A DNA stretch of 12,587 nt, taken from positions 1 through 12,587 of the forward strand of contig DYLB01000049.1 of NCBI GenBank assembly GCA_020722305.1. Direction: 5' to 3'. The notes below the pieces were generated by a model. It was not told the DNA's origin and ran no database searches. It saw only the letters and a program-made list of their open reading frames with translations. Each line of letters starts with the position of its first letter. The stretch's first letter is position 1. Positions 1-6,684 of this stretch are shown piece after piece. This DNA is from Anaerolinea thermophila (GTDB taxonomy: Bacteria > Chloroflexota > Anaerolineae > Anaerolineales > Villigracilaceae). A program made the translations under genes and the position numbers.

Positions 1-45
1 TGGTGTACTTCGTGTCCTTTGTGGATAAAGACCTTTTTGCAGTAG

Positions 46-277
46 ACTCTATAATACCCACGGTTGAAAATTGCGCTTTCCACCGCTCAAAAAAGCGATT
101 AGCGCGCCAAACCGACGGGACGCGCTTTACCGCCATCTCCAAGAGTCCGCTAATCTCCGCGAATTCCCGCTAATCCGTCTTACATTCGCGATGATTTGCG
201 AAGATTAGCGGATTCCTGTCCCAGCGCTTTGGCGCGCCAACAAAAAGCGCAATTCTCAACCGAATGCGGTATAGCGT
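46..277. repeat. Nested imperfect inverted-repeat element
   Basis: Five pairs of complementary arms are collinear and nested: 61-79 with 244-262 (18 of 19 pair), 102-110 with 229-237 (9/9), 117-121 with 218-222 (5/5), 146-156 with 202-212 (11/11) and 158-164 with 184-190 (7/7). With small gaps the outer arms extend to about 46 and 277. The centre loop is about 165-183. Bases 229-240 are also a 12-bp perfect palindrome. The whole can fold as one long interrupted hairpin. It may be a MITE-like or REP-like intergenic repeat, or a structured RNA. I see no target-site duplication and no transposase, so the class is not settled. Confidence 0.7.
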
Positions 278-292
278 GACAAAGCAATTGTT

Positions 293-305
293 GGGCTGCA
301 AGCCC
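293..305. repeat. Short hairpin upstream of amidohydrolase
   Basis: GGGCT (293-297) and AGCCC (301-305) pair across a 3-base GCA loop. No T-run follows, so it is not a convincing terminator. The surrounding bases look like a generic intergenic repeat fragment, possibly the edge of the element to the left. Confidence 0.35.
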
Positions 306-338
306 GACCTACTTTCTTAGGCTTTTTACTGAACCAAC

Positions 339-1928
339 ATGCTGATCCTCCACAACGCCCATCTCACCACCCTCGACCCCGACCGGCCTGAAGTCAGCGC
401 CCTGGCCATTGACAGCGAGCGCGTCGTGGCGGTGGGTGGCGACGAATTACTTGACTCATTCCCCTTTGCCCAAAAACAAAACCTGGGCGGGCGTTACCTC
501 CTGCCCGGTCTGACCGATGCCCACATCCATTTGCAGCATTACGCCCTCGGCCTGCAAAAGATTGACTGCGAAACCCCCACGCTCGAAAAATGCCTGCGCC
601 GAGTGGCCGCACGCGCCCGCGTCACCCCGCCCGGTGAGTGGCTCCTCGGCCACGGCTGGAACCAGAACACCTGGCCCGACGCGCCGTCGAACGGCTTTCC
701 CTCCACCGCCGACCTGGACCGGATCGCCCCGCACCACCCGGTCTACCTGACCGCCAAGTCGCTTCACGCCGGCTGGGCCAACTCGGCCGCCCTCAAAGCC
801 GCTGGGATCACCCTGAATACCCCCGATCCCAAAGACGGGGTTCTCCAGCGGGATGCCTCCGGCCGGTTGACCGGAATCCTGCTCGAAAGCGCCATGAAAC
901 TCGTCAGCGAAGCCATCCCCAAACCCGGCGTGGACGACATTGCCGGGGCCATCGCCGCCGCCCAGCCTATCCTGTGGAAGATGGGGCTGACCGGCGTCCA
1001 CGATTTCGACGGCCGGGATTGTTTCGCGGCCTTGCAGGTGCTTCACGAGCGCGCTGACCTGCGCCTGCGCGTCACCAAGAGCATCCCGCTCGACCTGCTG
1101 CCCCAGGCTGCTGCCCTCGGCCTGCGCAGCGGCTTCGGCGACGATTGGCTGCGGATCGGCCCAGTCAAGGCCTTCATGGACGGGGCCCTCGGCCCGCGCA
1201 CTGCGGCCATGTTTCAACCCTACGAGCGCGAAGCCGAAAATCGTGGTATTCTAAATATGGATTCTGAAGAACTTTTCGAACACAGCCGCCTGGCTGCCGA
1301 ATCCGGGCTGGGGATGGCCGTCCACGCTATCGGCGACCGCGCCAACCACGAGGTCCTGGAGGCTTTCGCCCGCCTGCGGCAGTTCGAGCGGGCGCGCGGC
1401 CTCCCGGCCCGGCGTCACCGCATCGAGCACGTCCAGCTTCTGCATCCCGCCGACGCCCGCCGCCTGGCCGAACTGGACGTGATCGCCTCGATGCAGCCGA
1501 TCCACGCCACCTCCGATATGGAGATGGCCGACCGCTACTGGGGCGGGCGCGCCGCCCTCGCGTATGCCTGGCGCACCCAACTGGAGGCCGGCGCCCGCCT
1601 GGCCTTCGGATCGGACGCCCCGGTCGAATCGCCCAACCCCTTTTGGGGATTGCACGCCGCCGTCACCCGCCGCCGGGCAGATGGCGCCCCAGGACCGGAC
1701 GGCTGGCGCGGCGAACAACGCCTTTCCCTGGCTGAAGCGTTATCCGGCTTCACCACCGGCGCGGCCTTCGCCGCCGGAATGGAAGACCGCCTGGGGCGGC
1801 TGGCCCCGGGCTTTTACGCAGATTTGATCGTGCTCGAAGAAGACTTGTTTACCCGTCATCCGGATTCTTTATTGGAGCTGCGGCCTGTCGCCGTTATGGT
1901 TGGCGGTGATTGGGTCTGGCAATCCTGA
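339..1928 (+). CDS. Metal-dependent amidohydrolase, YtcJ-like (Amidohydrolase_3)
   Basis: This 529-residue protein is probably a cytoplasmic hydrolase of the amidohydrolase superfamily, cleaving C-N or related bonds in an unknown small substrate. The N-terminal beta domain is followed by the DAHIH metal motif (H62, H64). A KAFMDGALGPRTA block carries the likely bridging lysine K277. H329 in VHAIGDRANHE, H364 in RIEHVQ and D426 in FGSDAPVE supply the remaining metal-ligand and catalytic positions. The C-terminal GRLAPGFYADLIVL closes the composite beta sandwich, as in full-length family members, and the length is normal for the YtcJ group. There is no signal peptide. The start has only a weak ribosome site, but the reading frame opens with the usual family N-terminus. 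It precedes a kinase gene by 13 bases, so it may lead that operon. Substrate specificity cannot be read from the sequence. Confidence 0.9.
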   Translation: MLILHNAHLTTLDPDRPEVSALAIDSERVVAVGGDELLDSFPFAQKQNLGGRYLLPGLTDAHIHLQHYALGLQKIDCETPTLEKCLRRVAARARVTPPGEWLLGHGWNQNTWPDAPSNGFPSTADLDRIAPHHPVYLTAKSLHAGWANSAALKAAGITLNTPDPKDGVLQRDASGRLTGILLESAMKLVSEAIPKPGVDDIAGAIAAAQPILWKMGLTGVHDFDGRDCFAALQVLHERADLRLRVTKSIPLDLLPQAAALGLRSGFGDDWLRIGPVKAFMDGALGPRTAAMFQPYEREAENRGILNMDSEELFEHSRLAAESGLGMAVHAIGDRANHEVLEAFARLRQFERARGLPARRHRIEHVQLLHPADARRLAELDVIASMQPIHATSDMEMADRYWGGRAALAYAWRTQLEAGARLAFGSDAPVESPNPFWGLHAAVTRRRADGAPGPDGWRGEQRLSLAEALSGFTTGAAFAAGMEDRLGRLAPGFYADLIVLEEDLFTRHPDSLLELRPVAVMVGGDWVWQS

Positions 1929-1941
1929 TTGGATTGGCACC

Positions 1942-2979
1942 ATGGCAACCTCATCCAAACTTACGCCTGAAATCCTCGTCCCTCGGCTGGGGGAATACCT
2001 GGTCCAGGAGGGCAAGATCACCGAAGCGGATCTGAAGAAAGCCCTGGCGTACCAGCAGGACATGCTCAGCCAGGGCAGCTCGGTTTTGCTGGGCCAGGCC
2101 CTGGTGGACCTCAACCTCCTGAGCAAGGAGGAACTCGACGCAGCCGTGACCGAGCAGATCATCCAGCTGCGCTCGGCCCTGCAAGACGCCAACCGCAACC
2201 TCGAACGCCGCGTCCAGGAACGGACAGCCGAACTGCAAAGCGCCCTCCAGCGCCTGTCGGAGTTGAACCAGTTGAAGGCCAATTTCGTCGCCAACATCTC
2301 CCACGAACTGCGTACCCCCCTGACCCACATCAAAGGCTACCTCGAACTGCTTGTGACCGACTCGCTCGGACCGCTTTCGCCGGAACAGAAACACGCCATG
2401 AAAGTCAGCCAGAAATCGGCCAGCAAGCTGGAACGGCTGATAGACGACCTGATCATGTTCTCTCTGGCCTCGCGGGGCGAACTGTCCATCCAGCTCGTGC
2501 CCGCCGACATCACCCTCATTGTGGATAACGTCGTCCGCGCGATGGAAAGCCGGGCGGAGGAGAAAGGGGTCAGCCTGCACACCTTGTATGACGAGAACAT
2601 CCCCCTCGTCCAGGTCGACGCGCAGAAGATCGCCTGGGCGGTGGCCCACCTGGTGGATAACGGGATCAAGTTCACGCCCCAGGGCGGCCGGGTCGGGATC
2701 AACGTCCGCATCGAGGACCACCGCCTGATCAGCCTGACCGTGGCCGACACCGGGATCGGCATCCCCCAGGAGCGCTTGCCTGAAATCTTCGAGCCGTTCC
2801 ACCAGTTGGACGGTTCGACCACGCGGCGCTACGGCGGGACGGGCCTGGGGCTATCCCTGGTGCAGCAGATCATCGAAGCCCACGGTTCGCGGATCACGGT
2901 CAAATCCACGCCAGGGAAAGGCACCATCTTCCAGTTTGCCTTGCCGGCCGCATCTGCCCCGGCAAATGCAGCTGAATGA
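1942..2979 (+). CDS. Soluble histidine kinase with N-terminal MshEN-like domain
   Basis: This 345-residue cytoplasmic sensor kinase has no membrane segment. Residues 15-38 (RLGEYLVQEGKITEADL..AL..Q) and 49-72 (LLGQALVDLNLLSKEEL...Q) are two copies of the motif that in the MshEN/T2SSE N-terminal family binds cyclic-di-GMP. A coiled coil spans about 73-110. The HisKA domain carries H121 in SHELRTP, and the ATPase domain has N240 in the N box, DTGIG at 269-273 and GGTGLGL at 298-304. The second motif lacks the leading Arg and the spacer is 10 residues, so ligand binding is inferred. I chose ATG 1942 over the upstream ATG 1900, which lies inside the amidohydrolase gene, has no ribosome site and would add 14 unlike residues. 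Its stop overlaps the next kinase start by ATGA, so the two kinases are probably translated together. Confidence 0.9.
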   Translation: MATSSKLTPEILVPRLGEYLVQEGKITEADLKKALAYQQDMLSQGSSVLLGQALVDLNLLSKEELDAAVTEQIIQLRSALQDANRNLERRVQERTAELQSALQRLSELNQLKANFVANISHELRTPLTHIKGYLELLVTDSLGPLSPEQKHAMKVSQKSASKLERLIDDLIMFSLASRGELSIQLVPADITLIVDNVVRAMESRAEEKGVSLHTLYDENIPLVQVDAQKIAWAVAHLVDNGIKFTPQGGRVGINVRIEDHRLISLTVADTGIGIPQERLPEIFEPFHQLDGSTTRRYGGTGLGLSLVQQIIEAHGSRITVKSTPGKGTIFQFALPAASAPANAAE

Positions 2980-4178
2980 AACGAATGCAGGTATCCGTGG
3001 ACGACAAGATCATTGATCGCTTGATTGAAGTCAACGAGGTCATCTCGCAGGCGGGGGATTGGAAGCAGACCCTGAATCAGGCCATCATCGTTTTGCGGAA
3101 AATTTTCATCTATGACAATCTCGCCATTTACCGCCGGGATCCGTCCGGTCTGATCGAAGTGGTCTACGCCCGGTCGGTGGGGCGCGGCCTGGCCGCCGAA
3201 GCCGATGCCGCCTGGGGCGAGGAGATCGCCAGCCAGGCCCTGGCGGCCCGGCAAATGGTCTTGAAAGAACCCAAAGACCGCACCAGCACCGACGACCGCC
3301 TGGCCAATGCCCACCTGCTGGGACTGCCGCTTTTCATCGAAGGCAATCCTTACGGGGCGCTGGTTTTCATCCGCTTCGGCGGGCCGGTATTTACACCGGA
3401 GCAAAGTTCGATTGCGCAACTGGCGGGACAGTTGTTCGCCCAACTGATCCATCGCAACCTCATCCTGGACAAAATGGAGCATCTCAAAGGCCTCGAACAA
3501 CAAATGCGTTTGCAGGAAGACTTCGTCGCCACCGTCTCGCACGACCTGCGCACCCCGCTAGGGTTCATCAAGGGCTATACCACTACCCTCCTACGTTCCG
3601 ATACTGATTGGGACGCCGCCACCCAGCGGGAGTTCCTGACCATCATTGACGAGGAGACCGACCGCCTGGCCGAACTGATCGAAAACGTGCTCGAATCGGC
3701 CCGCCTGCAAAGCCAGACCTTGCGGATGAATTTCCACCCCGTCCGCCTGGACGCCTTGATTCGGGAGGCGGCCGTCCGCGCCCAGACCCATTACCGCTCG
3801 CTGCGAATCAAACTGGACCTGGAAGAGGGCTCCGTGGTCGAGGCCGACAACGTGCGATTGGCCCAGGTCTTCGAAAACCTGTTCAGCAACACGATCAAGT
3901 ACGCTCCCGGCGCGCGGATCCAGATCACGCTCCACTACAAGGACGACTGCGCTGCCATTACCTTCAGCGATAACGGCCCCGGCATAGACAAGGACTTCCT
4001 GCCGTTCATCTTCGAGCGGTTCTATCGGGTTCCCGGTCAGGCCAGCGGCACCGGCACCGGCCTGGGGCTGTTCATCTGCAAGCAAATCATCCAGGCTCAT
4101 CATGGCAAGATTTGGGCCGAATCGGAGCTTGGCGAAGGGACGCGCTTCTTCATCGAAATCCCGGTCACTCAGGCGTGA
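2976..4178 (+). CDS. GAF-domain sensor histidine kinase
   Basis: This 400-residue kinase lacks membrane segments. Residues about 18-165 form a GAF-like sensory domain (LGLPLFIEGNPYGALVFI is typical of its core). A short coiled coil follows, then HisKA with H189 in VSHDLRTP, an N box with N305, a G1 box with D332 (SDNGPGID) and a G2 box GTGTGLGL. All catalytic elements are intact, so it should autophosphorylate. The GAF ligand is unknown; I see no obvious heme or cysteine cluster. It starts within the stop of the preceding kinase (ATGA) and lies 38 bases before the response regulator gene, which is the likely phosphate acceptor. A second in-frame ATG at 2985 would shorten it by three residues. 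Confidence 0.9.
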   Translation: MKRMQVSVDDKIIDRLIEVNEVISQAGDWKQTLNQAIIVLRKIFIYDNLAIYRRDPSGLIEVVYARSVGRGLAAEADAAWGEEIASQALAARQMVLKEPKDRTSTDDRLANAHLLGLPLFIEGNPYGALVFIRFGGPVFTPEQSSIAQLAGQLFAQLIHRNLILDKMEHLKGLEQQMRLQEDFVATVSHDLRTPLGFIKGYTTTLLRSDTDWDAATQREFLTIIDEETDRLAELIENVLESARLQSQTLRMNFHPVRLDALIREAAVRAQTHYRSLRIKLDLEEGSVVEADNVRLAQVFENLFSNTIKYAPGARIQITLHYKDDCAAITFSDNGPGIDKDFLPFIFERFYRVPGQASGTGTGLGLFICKQIIQAHHGKIWAESELGEGTRFFIEIPVTQA

Positions 4179-4205
4179 CCATCGTCTTTTGTTGAAGGAC
4201 TTTGA

Positions 4206-4211
4206 GAGGAG
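4206..4211 (+). promoter_or_regulatory. Ribosome binding site of the response regulator
   Basis: GAGGAG stands 5 bases before ATG 4217. It decides the start against the in-frame TTG at 4202, which would place this sequence inside the coding region. Confidence 0.8.
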
Positions 4212-4216
4212 AGAAC

Positions 4217-4915
4217 ATGACCACACAAGTTCTTGTTGTTGATGACGAGCCTCGTTATCAACGCTTACTGGAAGCCAACCTGCGCACCGAAAACTACGAT
4301 GTGTTGACCTCCGGCGATGGGTTGACGGCCCTGGACGTTTTCTCGGCCAACCCCATTGACCTGGTCCTGCTGGACGTGATGATGCCCAAACTGGACGGTT
4401 TCGCCACCTTGCAGCGCATCCGCGAATTTTCGAACGTTCCGGTCATCATCCTGACGGCCAAAGGCGAAGAACAGGACCGGGTGCGCGGCCTCGACCTGGG
4501 TGCCGACGACTACCTGGTCAAGCCGTTCTCGGCCACCGAACTTTTGGCCCGCGTCCGGGCGGTACTGCGCCGCTCGCAAGTAGCCCAGGAGACGACCTCG
4601 GTGCGCTTCTTCACCCACGCCAACCTGAAAATAGATTTCGCCCGCGCCGAAGTCTGGCGCAGCGGCCAATCCGTCTCCCTTTCGGCAACGGAATACCGTC
4701 TCCTGCTCCAGTTCGCTCACAATATCGGCAAAGTGCAAACTGCCGAAGAATTGTTGAGCAGTGTCTGGGGGCCGGAATACCGCAACGACAAGGAAATTCT
4801 GTGGGTCAGCATTGCCCGCCTGCGGCAAAAGCTCGAGGACGACCCCCATGCGCCCCGTCACATTATTACCAAATCTGGCCTGGGTTACATGATGCCGTCC
4901 CTCGAAGGCGATTGA
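4217..4915 (+). CDS. OmpR/PhoB-family response regulator
   Basis: This 232-residue transcription factor has an N-terminal receiver domain (about 3-118) with acidic residues D9 and D10, phospho-acceptor D53 in LLDVMMPKLDG, T80 in ILTAKG and K102 in YLVKPF. The C-terminal winged helix (about 130-228) contains ATEYRLLLQF, the recognition region WVSIARLRQKLEDD and the terminal hairpin SGLGYMM. All key residues are present, so it should be switched on by phosphorylation and bind direct-repeat DNA as a dimer. It directly follows the two kinases, which makes it their likely common partner, and precedes the small protein and CpaF genes by 30 bases, which makes them candidate targets or co-transcribed outputs. 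Confidence 0.93.
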   Translation: MTTQVLVVDDEPRYQRLLEANLRTENYDVLTSGDGLTALDVFSANPIDLVLLDVMMPKLDGFATLQRIREFSNVPVIILTAKGEEQDRVRGLDLGADDYLVKPFSATELLARVRAVLRRSQVAQETTSVRFFTHANLKIDFARAEVWRSGQSVSLSATEYRLLLQFAHNIGKVQTAEELLSSVWGPEYRNDKEILWVSIARLRQKLEDDPHAPRHIITKSGLGYMMPSLEGD

Positions 4916-4922
4916 TTTCAGG

Positions 4923-4932
4923 GTGACGTCAC
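4923..4932. promoter_or_regulatory. 10-bp palindrome before the small-protein gene
   Basis: GTGACGTCAC is a perfect 10-bp palindrome in the 30-base gap between the response regulator and the 100-residue protein. It could be a protein binding site, but a 10-bp palindrome also arises by chance and no promoter boxes accompany it. Confidence 0.2.
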
Positions 4933-4945
4933 AAAGAGGCTAACC

Positions 4946-5248
4946 ATGAGCATTGAATTCGATCCCAAAGGAAAGTTTTTCACCGACATCATCACTAAGG
5001 AAGCCGTCAGCGCCCTGGTGCAGACCACCACCCACCTGCTGCGCGGCCACATCCACGTGCGCCAGGACGCGCGCCTGAAGGATGAACTCGACCTGGAGGA
5101 ACCGTTCCTGGCAGTCACCGATGCCAAAATCCTGGCCGCCGACGGGCAGACCGTCCTTTACGATACCGGTTTTGTCGCCGTCCAGCGCAGTCAAATCATC
5201 TGGGTCATTGCTGAAAGAGACCTGACCCAGAAAAGTGAAACTGAATGA
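4946..5248 (+). CDS. 100-residue conserved-looking protein of unknown function
   Basis: I do not recognise a named function. The protein is soluble, with no signal peptide and no membrane segment. Its pattern suggests a small beta-rich fold: a strand around LLRGHIHVRQ (about 32-41), an acidic helix or turn (LKDELDLEE), a strand FLAVTDAKILA, another around TVLYDTGFVAV, and the terminal strand SQIIWVIAER. This outline resembles small domains of unknown function common in Chloroflexota (possibly the DUF6812 type, which I cannot confirm). AAAGAGG lies 6 bases before the ATG, and its stop overlaps the CpaF ATG (ATGA), so its output is likely coupled to the ATPase. A regulatory or adaptor role for the ATPase is inference from position only. 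Confidence 0.75.
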   Translation: MSIEFDPKGKFFTDIITKEAVSALVQTTTHLLRGHIHVRQDARLKDELDLEEPFLAVTDAKILAADGQTVLYDTGFVAVQRSQIIWVIAERDLTQKSETE

Positions 5249-6570
5249 CCCAGACTCCTCCGTCCAACCTTTCCAGCCTTTCAGGGGCTGATATTGTCAA
5301 ATTTAAAACTTACCTGACTGGCCTGCTCTCGCGGGAGCTGGATGCCGAGGCCGTTCCGCTCGAAAAGCAGCGGGAATTCGTCTCCAAGAAACTCGTTGAG
5401 ACCTACGAGCGCGCCCGCCTGCAATTGCCGAACTCGATCCGCGAGCAGATCTTCAAGGATGTACTCAACGATGTGGTCGGTTATGGCCCGATCCAGCCCT
5501 TGCTGGACGATCCCGAGATCAGCGAGGTGATGGTCAACGGCCCGAAGAAAGTCTACGTCGAGAAGAAGGGCCAACTGACCAAGACGGCGGTCACCTTCGA
5601 CGACAACGCCCACGTGATCCGGGTCATCGAACGCATCATCCTGCCCCTGGGACGCCGGATAGACGCCGACAGCCCGACCGTGGACGCCCGCCTGCCGGAC
5701 GGCTCGCGGGTCAACGCTGTGGTCCCGCCGGTTTCGATTGATGGCCCGTCCATCACCATCCGTAAGTTCAGCAAAGACAAGCTCAAGGTCCACGACCTGG
5801 TTAATTTCGGCTCGCTGACCGAGACCATGGCCGAATTTCTGCGGGCCTGCGTGGTCGGGCGCTTGAACATCGTCATCTCGGGCGGCACCGGTTCCGGCAA
5901 GACGACCCTGCTCAACGTGCTTTCAGGGTTCATCCCCGAAGACGAGCGGATCGTGACCATCGAGGACGCGGCCGAACTCCAACTCCAACAGGACCACGTC
6001 GTGCGCCTGGAGACCAAACCTCGCAGCCTGGACGGCGCCGGTGAAGTGACCGTCCGTGACCTGGTCAAGAACTCGCTGCGGATGCGCCCCGACCGGATCG
6101 TGGTGGGCGAGTGCCGCGGCGGCGAAGCGCTCGACATGCTCCAGGCCATGAATACCGGCCACGACGGCTCCTTGACCACCATCCACGCCAATTCACCGCG
6201 CGACGCCCTCTCTCGGCTCGAGACCCTGGTGCTGATGGCCGGCATGGAACTGCCCGTCAAAGTAATCCGCCAGCAAGTCGCCTCGGCCGTGGACCTGATC
6301 GTCCAGCAGACGCGCCTGCGGGACGGGGCGCGTAAAGTCACAGCCATCTCCGAAGTCGCCGGCATGGAGGGCGAGACCATCGTCCTGACCGACATCTTCC
6401 GCTTCGAACAGACCGGGATCGGGGAGGGCGGCAAGGTGCTGGGCGAGTTGAAGCCCACCGGCATCCGCCCGCTGTTCGGGCCGCAACTGGAAGCCGCCGG
6501 GTTCAAGCTGAGACCGGAAGTCTTCGGCGCCTCGGTTGCGGATATTTTGCAGCGCGGCCGCAGGTCGTAA
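5245..6570 (+). CDS. cpaF: CpaF/TadA-type secretion ATPase
   Basis: This 441-residue cytoplasmic ATPase belongs to the type II/IV secretion superfamily and is of the kind that powers Tad pilus assembly and retraction. The N-terminal helical region (1-70) and the NTD2-like region with VGYGPIQPLLDDPEISEVMVN are typical of CpaF. The ATPase core has Walker A GGTGSGKTT at 213-221 (K219), an Asp box TIEDAAELQL, Walker B IVVGECRGGEALDML with E289, and a His box with H314 in TTIHANS. All motifs are intact and the length is normal. No membrane platform (TadB/TadC), pilin, prepilin peptidase or secretin gene is in the window, so it is an orphan here. It follows the small protein with an ATGA overlap and is the last gene before a new promoter, so the operon probably ends near 6570, although I see no clear terminator. 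Confidence 0.93.
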   Translation: MTQTPPSNLSSLSGADIVKFKTYLTGLLSRELDAEAVPLEKQREFVSKKLVETYERARLQLPNSIREQIFKDVLNDVVGYGPIQPLLDDPEISEVMVNGPKKVYVEKKGQLTKTAVTFDDNAHVIRVIERIILPLGRRIDADSPTVDARLPDGSRVNAVVPPVSIDGPSITIRKFSKDKLKVHDLVNFGSLTETMAEFLRACVVGRLNIVISGGTGSGKTTLLNVLSGFIPEDERIVTIEDAAELQLQQDHVVRLETKPRSLDGAGEVTVRDLVKNSLRMRPDRIVVGECRGGEALDMLQAMNTGHDGSLTTIHANSPRDALSRLETLVLMAGMELPVKVIRQQVASAVDLIVQQTRLRDGARKVTAISEVAGMEGETIVLTDIFRFEQTGIGEGGKVLGELKPTGIRPLFGPQLEAAGFKLRPEVFGASVADILQRGRRS

Positions 6571-6587
6571 AACAGTCTCGGGCGCGA

Positions 6588-6633
6588 GTGACGCCAGGCT
6601 CAATCTGCTATATAATACCCACGTGGGTATAAT
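6588..6633 (+). promoter_or_regulatory. Promoter(s) for the HTH-TPR-GNAT-V4R run
   Basis: A perfect TATAAT lies at 6611-6616 with GTGACG at 6588-6593, 17 bases upstream (4 of 6 match to TTGACA). A second TATAAT lies at 6628-6633, with a poorer -35 (CTGCTA at 6605-6610). Transcription from the first would begin near 6623, leaving about 60 bases of leader before ATG 6685. It sits in the only sizeable gap between the two gene runs, which fits a new transcription unit. Confidence 0.6.
6615..6630. promoter_or_regulatory. Perfect 16-bp palindromic operator candidate
   Basis: ATACCCACGTGGGTAT is a perfect palindrome centred between 6622 and 6623. It overlaps the end of one -10 box and the start of the other, an ideal place for a repressor. 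The neighbouring gene encodes an HTH regulator, so autoregulation is the simplest idea. It has no T-run typical of a terminator after it, although it could form a DNA or RNA hairpin. Confidence 0.5.
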
Positions 6634-6671
6634 TTGTCCCGCCTGCGCTTGCCAGGCCAACTTTGCCGAAG

Positions 6672-6678
6672 AAAAGGA
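6672..6678 (+). promoter_or_regulatory. Ribosome binding site of the tandem-HTH regulator
   Basis: AAAAGGA stands 6 bases before ATG 6685. This start is preferred over TTG 6634, which lies next to the promoter, has no ribosome site and would add 17 unlike residues. Confidence 0.7.
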
Positions 6679-6684
6679 CAGGCC

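Larger units (their letters stand above)
1..338. other. Gene-free intergenic region
   Basis: I see no credible coding region here. Most of it is the inverted-repeat element described separately (about 46-277). The first 45 bases are T-rich and resemble generic repeated intergenic sequence. Bases 278-338 form the immediate upstream region of the amidohydrolase gene; they contain a small hairpin (293-305) but no convincing -35/-10 pair and no strong Shine-Dalgarno before the ATG at 339. The lower GC and repeat-rich character differ sharply from the dense coding region that follows. Confidence 0.75.

Noticed and set aside
50..62. 13-base match TATAATACCCACG shared with 6611-6623 as a second operator copy
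   Set aside because: Only half of the palindrome is present, and about one 13-base match is expected by chance in a window this size. It also lies in the inverted-repeat arm.
456..1217. Long minus-strand open frame opposite the amidohydrolase
   Set aside because: It lies fully within a gene with intact metal motifs, has a low-complexity Gly/Val-rich translation and no recognisable domain. It is a high-GC shadow.
1900..1941. Upstream ATG for the first kinase
   Set aside because: It overlaps the amidohydrolase end, has no ribosome site and adds residues with no similarity to the family start; ATG 1942 is preferred.
5553..6506. 317-codon minus-strand open frame opposite cpaF
   Set aside because: Ser/Arg/Thr-rich composition with no domain, and the plus strand carries all CpaF motifs. 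Shadow frame.
6577..6588. CTCG/CGAG hairpin as a terminator for cpaF
   Set aside because: The stem is only 4 bp and there is no T-run.
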